A DNA stretch of 64,000 nt from assembly GCA_036494545.1 (NCBI GenBank), contig DASXOB010000022.1, forward strand, positions 124,001 through 188,000, written 5' to 3'. A program made the position numbers and the translations under genes. The stretch is from JAICXG01 sp036494545 (lineage in GTDB: Bacteria > Verrucomicrobiota > Verrucomicrobiia > Chthoniobacterales > UBA10450). Shown one piece after another: positions 1 to 8,402 of this stretch (position 1 is the stretch's first letter; every line of letters begins with the position of its first letter). Under the pieces are notes generated by a model. The model searched no databases. It was not told where the DNA came from and saw only the letters and a list, made by a program, of their open reading frames with translations.

Positions 1-2100
1 GTCACCGATCAAGGATTCATAGGCACCAGGCGAAGAGGCCCAGTGACTCGCCATCTCCAGCCAGGGCAGAGCTTCAGTCGGTCGACCAGCCCGGAGAAGA
101 ACCATCCCACGAAAACCAGCGACCTGTTCCTCCGGTCCGCCGACCTCAATCGCTCGCAGTTGTCCTTCCAAAGCCTCCTTGAGTCGACCCCTGAGATAGA
201 GGACACCAGCCAGAGTTCGAAGCACCTCTCTCGAATCCGGATCCAGACGAAGAGCAGTCTCCGCTTCCTTTTCCGCCTTTTTCAAAATTTCAGGATCGGG
301 AGAAAAGTGTGCTCTGCTCGCTTCTGTGCTGGAGAGATAGGCATGAGCCAGAGCTGAGTTGGGCTCTAGGTCGATGGCTTTCTCAAGACAACTAATGGAG
401 CGATCGTAATCCTGAATCGTATCGCGAAACATTAGCTGCCGACCAGAAACAATAAGGTCGCGCGCCGCGGGATCTTTTAACCCTGGATCCTTCTCCGTTC
501 GAGAAATCGAGGGCCAGTCCGTCGCATTCAAAAGTGAACTGATCGGCGAAGTGATTGAGGCAACAAGAGCGGGGATCGCGTTGGGTCGGGGATTGGATTG
601 GAAAGACCGTGCGAAGATTATCTCTCCGTTACCCGCTGTCATGAGCCTGACCGAAAGATGCAGTTTGCCGTTGACCAGTCTTGTGCTGCCGGTGAGCACG
701 GTTCGTGACTTTAGGTTATGATTCTCCTTACTGATATCTTCCAGATAACCGGTATCCGGCCAGCGTGAGGCTCCCTCTATCTGCGGGCTAACTCGCGCCG
801 GCCCAAGGCGAGAAAGGTTTGTCTGTAAAGTCCTCGCCACGGCCAAAGTCGTCGCCTCATCGGCGTGAACAGTATCGAGGTTTAAGAATGGCAAGACTGT
901 CACCGACCGAGATGCGAGCTGGTTGGCCCGCAGGCTTGTCTCGAGTCGATTCCCGTGCACTTGCCAGAGAACCGCCGTGATGGCTAAGAGGATACATCCC
1001 AGCCCCGCGGCCGTGAGGGCGCGATTGCGACGCGACCAGCGCCAGAGGCGGACCGGCGGCGAAACCGGGCGGGCGACAATGGGACGGTTATCGAGCCAAT
1101 GTTCGAAGTCATCCGCCAGCGCTCCTGCTGAAGAGTAGCGGGAAGCTGGATCGCGTTCCAGGCAGCGTGCACAAATGGTCTCCAAATCGCGATCAGCCCA
1201 AGTGACTAACGAACGTAACCTTGGCGCCGGGTTTTCCGCAGCTTGACGAACGACTGAGATCGCGTTATCGCCAAGAAAAGGCGGGCGGCTTGCCAGTAAG
1301 TCGAAAAGAATTGCTCCCAGGCTATAGATATCTGCAGCCGCAGTCAGGTTTGCCGCCGGCCCTTCCGCTTGTTCCGGCGCGATGTAACCGGGCGTCCCGA
1401 ACACCGTAAGCGTGCGAGTAAGATCGCTGGAAGCATCAAGCCACTTGGCTAAGCCGAAGTCACTCACGAGCGGTTCGTCCTGAGCATCGAGGAGGATATT
1501 ACCCGGCTTTAGGTCCCGATGCAGGATGCCATGCTCATGGGCATATTGCACCGCGCGGGTAACCTTGGCCATCAACCTAACAATCTCGCGAGGTTTCCCC
1601 CGCAAGGCTGGCCCAACCACCTGAAGGCTGCCGCCCGGGGCGAACTTCATACTGAAATAAGGTACACCCTCGTCGCTCTCACCTACTTCGTAGATAGGCA
1701 GAACGTTCGGGTGATCGAGACTGGCCGCGGCTTCCGCTTCCCGGCGAAAGCGGATGAGAGTGTCGCGCGAGTCAGCATAATGGCTAAGGATACGCTTGAG
1801 TGCGACGATGCGACGGGAATGACGTTGTCGCGCCCGATAAATGACTCCCATTCCGCCGCGCCCAATCTCTTCCATGATTTCATAGTTACCCAGGCGCCAG
1901 CGATAATCGGTGAGAGGTAAGAGCTGAAGTGCGGAACCAAGTTCATCCGCGGTGACCTCCTCTCCTTCCTTCATGCCGGTGTATAGAAGGCATCCAATGC
2001 AGGAGCCATTGGCCACGCGCGAGACTCCATGACATTCGGGACATTCGTTAGCCGAACCGACAAGAGTTACCGGGGAATCAGTCAGGCCGTAAAAGTCCAT
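1..2100 (-). CDS. Serine/threonine protein kinase with TPR-like C-terminus (3' end cut by window edge)
   Basis: A continuous minus-strand frame runs from the ATG at 2100 to the left edge (700 codons, no stop), so the protein is incomplete at its C-terminus. A Cys pair motif (C20, C23, C34, C37) suggests a small zinc knuckle. The kinase domain follows: glycine-rich loop around 80-86, the lysine in ALKRI at 102, HRDLKPGN at 194-201 and DFG at 214-216, all intact, so an active kinase is expected. A hydrophobic segment near residue 400 probably crosses the membrane, and the outer part ends in repeats that look like tetratricopeptides. The gene starts 15 bases after the sigma-factor gene and is surely in its operon. 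Kinase-plus-ECF pairs of this kind are common in Planctomycetes and Verrucomicrobia; substrate and signal are unknown. Confidence 0.9.
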   Translation of the reverse strand, partial: MDFYGLTDSPVTLVGSANECPECHGVSRVANGSCIGCLLYTGMKEGEEVTADELGSALQLLPLTDYRWRLGNYEIMEEIGRGGMGVIYRARQRHSRRIVALKRILSHYADSRDTLIRFRREAEAAASLDHPNVLPIYEVGESDEGVPYFSMKFAPGGSLQVVGPALRGKPREIVRLMAKVTRAVQYAHEHGILHRDLKPGNILLDAQDEPLVSDFGLAKWLDASSDLTRTLTVFGTPGYIAPEQAEGPAANLTAAADIYSLGAILFDLLASRPPFLGDNAISVVRQAAENPAPRLRSLVTWADRDLETICARCLERDPASRYSSAGALADDFEHWLDNRPIVARPVSPPVRLWRWSRRNRALTAAGLGCILLAITAVLWQVHGNRLETSLRANQLASRSVTVLPFLNLDTVHADEATTLAVARTLQTNLSRLGPARVSPQIEGASRWPDTGYLEDISKENHNLKSRTVLTGSTRLVNGKLHLSVRLMTAGNGEIIFARSFQSNPRPNAIPALVASITSPISSLLNATDWPSISRTEKDPGLKDPAARDLIVSGRQLMFRDTIQDYDRSISCLEKAIDLEPNSALAHAYLSSTEASRAHFSPDPEILKKAEKEAETALRLDPDSREVLRTLAGVLYLRGRLKEALEGQLRAIEVGGPEEQVAGFRGMVLLRAGRPTEALPWLEMASHWASSPGAYESLIGD

Positions 2101-2115
2101 AGAGCTAACCAGTGC

Positions 2116-2907
2116 CTAGGTCGGCTCGACTCTATCCGTCGCGCCAGCGGCAAGCGACGCGACGAGGTAACGCAGTTCCTCGTTGATGTCTTCCGATTTC
2201 TCGACCGTTTCTGCGACTTCTTCCCGCAGTAATTGCCGATAGCGGAGGCGCAGCTTGTGCAGGAGCCGCTTGATCTTGGCCGAATCGGCTCCCAGCTCTC
2301 GGCCCATCCTTTCGTAGGAAACCTGATCGCGCTCGGAAGTGAGCGCGCCTCCCAGGACATCAAAGACGTGACGGCGACCCTGACCTTCGCACTCCTCCTG
2401 CAAACGTCGTAAAGCGCGTTCCGCAACTGTCGCAGCCCAGCGCACGTCGAACACCCGCTCGGGCGACCAGGTTTCAACAATTGAAGCAGGAACCGAAAGT
2501 TGTGAAGGTGCTTCCGCCATCCACTGATCCCAGGAGATGAAAGTCATCTCACCCCCCCGCCTTTGACTCTTGTCGCGGTCGTGATGATCGCGGAGAAAAT
2601 TCTGAAGCGAGCGTAGCAGAAGCGAGCGAAAACGGCCGCGGCCAGGATCGGCGTGTTGCAAAAATTTTCCCTGCATGATCCTGAGGAAGAATTCCTGTGT
2701 CAGATCCTTTGCATCTTCTGGCGAAGAAGTGCTTCGCCAGAGGTAGGCAAAAATGGGACGCCAATAAATCCGACAGAGTTCAGCCAGAGCTTCGCTCGCT
2801 TTGCCCTCTTCTGCGGAACTCTCGCCATAGCGAAGAATCAAGCTCCATCGCGTCGTTGCAAAATGTCCAGCCTTTTCGTTTCCGTCGGCCGCCAAGTCCG
2901 GGGACAT
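2116..2907 (-). CDS. ECF-type RNA polymerase sigma factor linked to the kinase
   Basis: This 263-residue protein has the layout of an extracytoplasmic-function sigma factor. Near the N-terminus is TTRWSLIL, a signature I associate with the sigma group found beside Ser/Thr kinases. Region 2 carries EDAKDLTQEFF (core binding and -10 recognition), and region 4 a helix-turn-helix around SYERMGRELGADSAKIKRLL. An in-frame ATG exists farther upstream (3069), but the extra 54 residues are Arg/Ser-rich and unlike the family, so the ATG at 2907 is chosen. No anti-sigma gene is adjacent; the kinase 15 bases downstream may control it by phosphorylation, which is inference. It diverges from the MoxR operon across about 180 bases with no clear promoter match. 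Confidence 0.82.
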   Translation of the reverse strand: MSPDLAADGNEKAGHFATTRWSLILRYGESSAEEGKASEALAELCRIYWRPIFAYLWRSTSSPEDAKDLTQEFFLRIMQGKFLQHADPGRGRFRSLLLRSLQNFLRDHHDRDKSQRRGGEMTFISWDQWMAEAPSQLSVPASIVETWSPERVFDVRWAATVAERALRRLQEECEGQGRRHVFDVLGGALTSERDQVSYERMGRELGADSAKIKRLLHKLRLRYRQLLREEVAETVEKSEDINEELRYLVASLAAGATDRVEPT

Positions 2908-3090
2908 TGCGCGCGATAGTTGGGGAAATCGTTCCCGAGCACAAGGGAAAACTAGCCGGCGTCCGGATGCTGATGTGGACGCGGCTGATTTTGCCTCAAT
3001 TCGGCACGACCAGATCGCGCGGGTCCGTGCTGAGCCCGTGGCGCAGCCCGCCCTTTTCTTCGAACGCAATTCGCGCTCCTTTGTCTCATC

Positions 3091-4083
3091 ATGCCTATGA
3101 GATCAACCCAGGAGATCACCCAGCAGGTTCAGGAGTTGGGTCAATGGATTTCGCCGTTGCGAGAACAAGTCGGACATGTCGTCGTTGGCCAGAAGTATCT
3201 GGTCGACCGGCTCTTACTTGGTCTGCTCGCTAATGGCCATATCCTTCTCGAAGGCGTGCCTGGTTTGGCCAAGACGCTGACGGTCAAGACCATGGCAGCG
3301 ACGATTCAAACCGGTTTTCAGCGTTTGCAGTTCACTCCCGATCTCCTGCCAGCCGACCTGATCGGCACGCTCATCTACAATCCGCGAAGCGGCGAATTCT
3401 CGACCAAGCTTGGGCCGATCTTTTCCAATTTGATCCTGGCCGATGAAATCAATCGCGCGCCGGCCAAAGTGCAGAGCGCACTCCTTGAAGCGATGCAGGA
3501 ACGTCAGGTCACCATCGGCGACAAGAGTTATCCTCTTCCCGACCCGTTCCTCGTTCTCGCCACAGAAAATCCGCTCGAGCAGGAAGGCACCTATCAACTT
3601 CCCGAGGCGCAGCTCGATCGTTTCATGCTTAAGCTCAATGTCGGTTATCCGGCGAAAGCGGAAGAGCGCCGCATCCTCGATTTGATGGCGACTTCCAAGC
3701 CAGACCTGCATGTCGATCCGATCATTTCGCCGGACCAAATCATCGCCGCTCGCGAAATCGTGAATCAAATTTACATCGACGATCGCGTGAAGGATTACAT
3801 CGTCGATGTCGTCTGGGCAACACGTGAGCCCGCGAGTTATCGCTTGGAACTCGACGGCCTGATCCGGTACGGGGCCTCGCCGCGCGCCACGATCTATCTC
3901 GCCCTCGCCGCACGCGCTTACGCTTTCCTCAACGGTCGTGGCTATGTCACACCACAGGACATCAAGAGCATCGGCCCCGACGTCCTGCGCCATCGCATCA
4001 TCGTAAGTTACGAAGCCGAAGCCGAGAGCGTGACAAGCGAGACGGTCATCGAACGCATCTTCGCAGGACTGCCGGTGCCGTGA
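3091..4083 (+). CDS. MoxR family AAA+ ATPase
   Basis: A 330-residue AAA+ ATPase of the MoxR class, which acts as a chaperone-like ATPase with VWA-domain partners. Walker A is GVPGLAKT (55-62), Walker B LILADE (114-119), sensor 1 ATEN (157-160), and PEAQLDRF (171-178) is the usual MoxR motif. It is the first gene of a tightly packed operon with DUF58, DUF4381 and Bat-type genes, the standard MoxR setting; the next gene overlaps its stop codon by four bases. No good ribosome-binding site precedes the ATG at 3091, and the ATG two codons later (3097) is an equal alternative. The antisense ORF of 259 codons across it is a shadow. The family role in aerotolerance or envelope stress is known only for some species. 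Confidence 0.92.
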   Translation: MPMRSTQEITQQVQELGQWISPLREQVGHVVVGQKYLVDRLLLGLLANGHILLEGVPGLAKTLTVKTMAATIQTGFQRLQFTPDLLPADLIGTLIYNPRSGEFSTKLGPIFSNLILADEINRAPAKVQSALLEAMQERQVTIGDKSYPLPDPFLVLATENPLEQEGTYQLPEAQLDRFMLKLNVGYPAKAEERRILDLMATSKPDLHVDPIISPDQIIAAREIVNQIYIDDRVKDYIVDVVWATREPASYRLELDGLIRYGASPRATIYLALAARAYAFLNGRGYVTPQDIKSIGPDVLRHRIIVSYEAEAESVTSETVIERIFAGLPVP

Positions 4084-5012
4084 TCCGTGATCGCATACCG
4101 AGGCGCCGCTCGACTCTCGACGACGAACGCACGCCAGCGGAAATCCTGAAGAAAATCCGCACCCTCGAGATCAAAACCAAAGGTCTCGTGCAGTCGGCTT
4201 TCGCCGGCGACTACCACAGCGTCTTCAAAGGACGCGGGATGAACTTCGAAGATGTGCGCGAATATCAGCCGGGCGACGAAATTCGCGCCATTGATTGGAA
4301 CGTGACCGCGCGGCTCGGAAACGCCTTTGTCAAAAAGTTCACCGAGGAACGTGAGCTCACAGTGATGCTCGTGGTGGACGTAAGCGCCTCGGGAAATTTC
4401 GGCAGTGTCGCGCTCTCAAAACGCGAGCTGGCCGCGGAAGTCGCCTGCCTTCTCGCTTTCAGCGCTATCCGCAACAATGACAAGGTTGGCCTGCTCCTGT
4501 TTTCGGATCAGGTCGAGCTTTTCATCCCGCCGAAAAAGGGCCGCTCTCACACTTTGCGAGTTATTCGCGAGATTCTTTACTTCAAGCCGCAAGGGCGTGG
4601 CACCTTGCCAAGTCTGGCCTTGGATTATCTCAATCATGTCATCACCCGGCGTTCGGTTGTTTTTTTTATTTCTGATTTTCAGGCAGCGGATTTTTCGCGC
4701 GCCCTAACGATCACGAGTCGCCGGCACGATTTCGTCGCCATTCACATCGACGATGAGCGGGAGGAAACACTGCCCGATGTCGGCCTCATCACGTTGGAAG
4801 ATGCCGAGACCGGAGAACAGATCGAGATCAACACTGGCGACAGACGCATTCGCACGCGTTTCTCGGAAGCGGCGCGGGCGCAGCTGGCCGAGACCTTCCA
4901 CACGCTGCGCCGAAACAATATCGACACCATCTCGCTCCGCACCGGCGACGATTACCTGCCGCCGTTACGCGCCTTTTTTAAACAGCGCGAGCTGCGCATG
5001 GGCCGTCGTTAG
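4080..5012 (+). CDS. DUF58 (VWA-like) protein
   Basis: A 310-residue DUF58 protein, the usual partner of MoxR ATPases. The DUF58 signature (GRGMNFEDVREYQPGDEIR followed by IDWN) lies near residues 45-70, and a von Willebrand-like metal-binding strand (LVVDVSASG) near 100. The start is a GTG overlapping the MoxR stop, indicating translational coupling. The product has no signal peptide or strong membrane segment and is probably cytoplasmic. Its stop codon TAG lies inside a copy of the recurrent 9-mer (5006-5014), and that copy also supplies an AGG upstream of the next start. The molecular function of DUF58 is not firmly known; the operon suggests that MoxR remodels it. Confidence 0.88.
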   Translation: MIRDRIPRRRSTLDDERTPAEILKKIRTLEIKTKGLVQSAFAGDYHSVFKGRGMNFEDVREYQPGDEIRAIDWNVTARLGNAFVKKFTEERELTVMLVVDVSASGNFGSVALSKRELAAEVACLLAFSAIRNNDKVGLLLFSDQVELFIPPKKGRSHTLRVIREILYFKPQGRGTLPSLALDYLNHVITRRSVVFFISDFQAADFSRALTITSRRHDFVAIHIDDEREETLPDVGLITLEDAETGEQIEINTGDRRIRTRFSEAARAQLAETFHTLRRNNIDTISLRTGDDYLPPLRAFFKQRELRMGRR

Positions 5013-5021
5013 GCACTCGCC

Positions 5022-5522
5022 ATGGTTTTTCTCGCAGAGGAATTTCACGATATCGCTGGGCCGATAGATTATTTCCTTCTCAAGCCCTGGATGGTCTTTT
5101 GCGCCGTCGCCGCGCTTCTCCTTTTCGTTGGCCTAACGACCTGGCTGATCAAGCGCTGGCGCAATCGGCCGGTCGTCATCAAAACCCCACGCGAGCGCGC
5201 CCTCGATCTGCTTGCCCGTATCGAAACGGAGATCGATAAACTCACGCCTTATCAATTCAGCATTCGCGTTTCCGATATCCTGCGGCGTTACGTGACAGAG
5301 CAATATCAGTTGCCAGTCACGCGCCAAACCTCGGTCGAATTTCTCAATGCACTCACGGCCAGCTCCCCCTTCTCTTCCGACGACCAAACGCTGCTGCGCG
5401 ATTTCCTTAACCGCTGCGACCTGATCAAATTTGCGCGCTACGACGCGACGCCGGAAGACAGCCGACTGCTGCTCGACGAAGCCAGCCGTTTCGTGAAGGG
5501 AGGTGCGCTTGAGCCTGCCTGA
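5022..5522 (+). CDS. DUF4381-type membrane protein of the Bat operon
   Basis: A 166-residue protein with one clear transmembrane helix (about 24-46), a basic stop-transfer segment (KRWRNRP) and a soluble C-terminal domain with the helical pattern of DUF4381. Such proteins sit between DUF58 and the VWA membrane proteins in MoxR operons; they have no catalytic motif and are thought to be structural partners in an inner-membrane complex. The gene begins 9 bases after the DUF58 stop and overlaps the next gene by 14 bases or more, so it is co-transcribed. A copy of the 9-mer at 5131 encodes the Leu-Thr-Thr of the transmembrane helix using a CTA codon. The family assignment rests on position and topology. 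Confidence 0.75.
   Translation: MVFLAEEFHDIAGPIDYFLLKPWMVFCAVAALLLFVGLTTWLIKRWRNRPVVIKTPRERALDLLARIETEIDKLTPYQFSIRVSDILRRYVTEQYQLPVTRQTSVEFLNALTASSPFSSDDQTLLRDFLNRCDLIKFARYDATPEDSRLLLDEASRFVKGGALEPA
5498..5503 (+). promoter_or_regulatory. Shine-Dalgarno site deciding the BatA start
   Basis: GGGAGG lies 5 bases before a TTG codon at 5509. The GTG at 5503 is in the same frame but overlaps this site, so it cannot be served by it. The TTG at 5509 is therefore the better start for the VWA gene. Confidence 0.55.
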
Positions 5523-6573
5523 TTTCTGGTCGCCCGACTCGCCCTGGGGTCTCTCATTCATGCATCCCTGGCTCATCCTGCTCCTCCTGCTCGTGCCATT
5601 CCTGGCCTGGTTGCGCGGCCAGCGCGGAGCCGCACCGGCGCTGATTTTTTCCTCGACGACCGCCCTGCGTTCGTTAGGCAAGCGCAGTGCGTCGCGCGCG
5701 GGTCGCATCATGCTGGGGTTGCTTTATCTCGCGCTCAGCGTCTTCATCGTTGCTCTCGCGCGCCCGCAATTGGGCAAGAGCCTCACCGAAGTCGACGCAA
5801 GCGGCATCGACATCATGGTGGTGCTCGACGTTTCCGGTTCCATGCTGACAAAGGATTTCACCGTCGGCGGCGACTCGGCCACGCGCGTCGATGCCATACG
5901 GGAAGTGACGCGCAACTTCATTGAGTCCCGGCCTAACGATCGTATCGGCATTATTGCCTTTGCCGGGCGGCCGTATGTCGTTAGTCCGCTCACTCTCGAC
6001 CACGATTGGCTGCTGCAAAACCTGGAGCGCGTTCGCATTGGTTTGGTCGAGGATGGAACAGCGATCGGCTCCGCCATGGCCGCGGCGGCCAATCGCTTGA
6101 ATGACAAGAAATCGAAGAGCCGCGCGATCGTTCTCTTAACGGATGGCGAAAACAACGCCGGAAAGATTCCGCCCAATACGGCGGCGGAAGCAATTAAGGC
6201 GCTCGGAATTCACCTCTTTGCCATCGGCGCCGGCATCAATGGCATCGCGCCGGTGCCGGTCTTTGATCCATCGAATGGACGACCGGTAACCGACGTCGCC
6301 GGCAACGTGATTTACCGAAATCAAAAAGTGGATTTCAACGAAGCCGGCCTCAAGGAAGTGGCAAAGATCGCCGGCGGCCAATTCTTTCGCGCAACAGACA
6401 CCGATTCGCTTGAGAGGATTTATCACGACATCGACAAGATGGAAAAGTCGACCGTCTCAGTGAAGAAATATCAGGAGTACCGCGATCTATTTCCGGTTTG
6501 TCTCATGGCCGGCGCGGGCCTGCTCCTGGCCGAGCTGCTTCTCTCGCAAACCATCTGGAAGAAGCTGCCATGA
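5509..6573 (+). CDS. batA: VWA-domain membrane protein, BatA-like
   Basis: An inner-membrane protein of about 354 residues. An N-terminal hydrophobic helix is followed by a basic segment and a second helix (near 60-80). A von Willebrand A domain comes next, with an intact MIDAS metal site (DVSGSM near 108, a later Thr, and TDGEN near 208), and a C-terminal helix completes the BatA layout. The start is taken as TTG at 5509 because of the ribosome-binding site just upstream; a GTG at 5503 is the alternative. The gene overlaps the previous one and ends in an ATGA overlap with the next VWA gene. BatA/BatB proteins are known from Bacteroides and Leptospira as aerotolerance or stress factors; their biochemical role is unsettled. 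Confidence 0.87.
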   Translation: MSLPDFWSPDSPWGLSFMHPWLILLLLLVPFLAWLRGQRGAAPALIFSSTTALRSLGKRSASRAGRIMLGLLYLALSVFIVALARPQLGKSLTEVDASGIDIMVVLDVSGSMLTKDFTVGGDSATRVDAIREVTRNFIESRPNDRIGIIAFAGRPYVVSPLTLDHDWLLQNLERVRIGLVEDGTAIGSAMAAAANRLNDKKSKSRAIVLLTDGENNAGKIPPNTAAEAIKALGIHLFAIGAGINGIAPVPVFDPSNGRPVTDVAGNVIYRNQKVDFNEAGLKEVAKIAGGQFFRATDTDSLERIYHDIDKMEKSTVSVKKYQEYRDLFPVCLMAGAGLLLAELLLSQTIWKKLP

Positions 6574-8402
6574 CCTTCGGCACACCACTCTGGCTCTGGA
6601 CCTTGCTCGCACTCCCGGCGCTTATCTTCTTCTTTGCCCGCGCGGAACAGGTCGGCACGGAAAACCTGCAAAAGTTTGTCGCGGCGCGTTTGCTTCCGCA
6701 GCTTGCGGGGATGGTGAATCGCGGCCGACGCATTTTTCGTTTCATCCTTCTCCTGCTCGCGCTCGCATTTGTCATCGTTAGTCTGGCGCGCCCGCGTTGG
6801 GGTTACGTCTACGACGAAGTAAAACGGAAAGGGCTCGACCTCCTTATCGCCGTCGACGTTTCGCGCAGCATGCTCTCGAATGACGTCGAGCCTAACCGTC
6901 TCGAACGTGTCAAGCTCGCCACCCAGGATTTGGTCAACGAACTGCAAGGCGACCGCGTTGGCCTGATCGCCTTTGCCGGCCGCGCCTTTCTCCAAGCTCC
7001 ACTGACAATCGACTACGACGCGGCCATCGATTCAATCAACGAGCTCGACACGAAAATCATTCCAGAAGGTGGAACCAATATTTCGGGCGCGATTGCACTT
7101 GCCACCCGCACCTTTGGAAAATCGGCCATCGGCAATCGGGCCCTGATTATCTTTACCGATGGCGAAGATTTGAGCGGCGACGCCGTCCAAACGGCAAAGG
7201 CCGCGGCGGATGCAGGCGTCCGGATCTTCACAGTTGGCGTCGGCACGCCCAGCGGTTCGCTGATTCCGATTCCTGGCGAGAACGGCGGCACCGAGTTCGT
7301 AAAGGACGCTCAGGGGCAGATCGTGAAATCAAAGCTTGATGAGACTCGCCTGCGCGAAATCGCCAAAGCGACCAACGGCATTTACCTGCACTTGGACAAC
7401 GGGCCGCGCACGATGCAACAGCTCTTCAGCGATGGCCTGGCCAAGATGAAAGTGGCCGAGATTAACGCGAGGCTTTCGCGTCGTCCGATCGAGCGTTACG
7501 AGTGGCCGCTTTCGGCTGCGATATTTCTCTTTGCGCTCGCGCTTTTGATCAACGATCGGCGCCGGACCCGCGCCTCAACAGAGACCGCCTATGAACTTCG
7601 AAAGGCGAAGCCATTGCAGCCGGTCGCGCTCCTTCTTTTATCGTTAGGCGCGGTCCACTCCCTGCGCGCTGCTTCGGCCGGGATTGAGCTTTACGAACAG
7701 CAAAAATATCCCGAGGCCTACGAACATTTTCAAAAGGCGCTCCAGGAAAATCCCGGGACGCGGCAGACCGACCGTATTCAGTTCGACGCCGGCGCGTCGG
7801 CTTATAAAATGAAGGATTACAACAAGGCACTGCAGTCCTTTAGCCAGGCGTTGCTTTCGCAGGATCCGCACCTTCAGGCGGAAAGCCACTATAACCTGGG
7901 CAACACCCTTTATCAGCGCGGCGAGGCGGAAAAAAGCGACGAGAAGAAACTAACCAACTGGGAAAGCGCGCTCCAACATTATCAGGAAACGCTTAAGGCC
8001 GAACCCCAAGATAAGAACGCGAAAGACAATTACGATTACGTCAAAAAGAAGATCGAAGAGCTGAAAAAGAAGCAGGAAGAACAAAAGCAGCAACAAAATC
8101 AGCAGAAGAATCAGCAGCAGCAAAAAAAACAGAATCAGCAGAACCAATCCCAGTCTCAATCGCAATCGCAGGATCAGAACTCGCCCGGCGCTCCTCCGAC
8201 CCCAACCCCGCCCATCACGCCGAGCGACGCCGCGAAAAAGGCGAAAGCCGAAGCCGACAGCGCCGTGCTGAGACGTCAATACGGCCACGCCTTGCGCATC
8301 ATGACGGACCTGCGTCGGACAGATCAGACCGTCAACTACTACGCCGACTACATTAGGCGCCTCGAGGAAATCAATGGCATTCAGACACCTGATAATCCTT
8401 AG
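6570..8402 (+). CDS. batB: BatB-like VWA protein fused to TPR and Gln-rich tail
   Basis: A 610-residue fusion. The first 330 residues are a BatB-type VWA membrane protein: two N-terminal helices, MIDAS motif DVSRSM, then TDGED, and a third helix around 310-325. A further hydrophobic stretch (near 345-365) leads into TPR-like repeats (YNLGNTLYQRG). The tail is Lys/Gln-rich low complexity, with long runs of Q and QS before a Pro-rich stretch and a final helical region. In other genomes the TPR part is a separate gene (BatC). The start is the ATG at 6570, which overlaps the previous stop; a longer frame from 6498 would lie entirely within the upstream gene. The stop overlaps the next gene by 29 bases. 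Confidence 0.88.
   Translation: MTFGTPLWLWTLLALPALIFFFARAEQVGTENLQKFVAARLLPQLAGMVNRGRRIFRFILLLLALAFVIVSLARPRWGYVYDEVKRKGLDLLIAVDVSRSMLSNDVEPNRLERVKLATQDLVNELQGDRVGLIAFAGRAFLQAPLTIDYDAAIDSINELDTKIIPEGGTNISGAIALATRTFGKSAIGNRALIIFTDGEDLSGDAVQTAKAAADAGVRIFTVGVGTPSGSLIPIPGENGGTEFVKDAQGQIVKSKLDETRLREIAKATNGIYLHLDNGPRTMQQLFSDGLAKMKVAEINARLSRRPIERYEWPLSAAIFLFALALLINDRRRTRASTETAYELRKAKPLQPVALLLLSLGAVHSLRAASAGIELYEQQKYPEAYEHFQKALQENPGTRQTDRIQFDAGASAYKMKDYNKALQSFSQALLSQDPHLQAESHYNLGNTLYQRGEAEKSDEKKLTNWESALQHYQETLKAEPQDKNAKDNYDYVKKKIEELKKKQEEQKQQQNQQKNQQQQKKQNQQNQSQSQSQSQDQNSPGAPPTPTPPITPSDAAKKAKAEADSAVLRRQYGHALRIMTDLRRTDQTVNYYADYIRRLEEINGIQTPDNP

Noticed and set aside
3214..3993. Antisense ORF of 259 codons over the MoxR gene
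   Set aside because: The plus-strand frame has full AAA+ motifs; this is a composition shadow, as are the long antisense ORFs at 47811-48410, 51171-51935, 52470-53330, 5133-5711 and 13707-14381.
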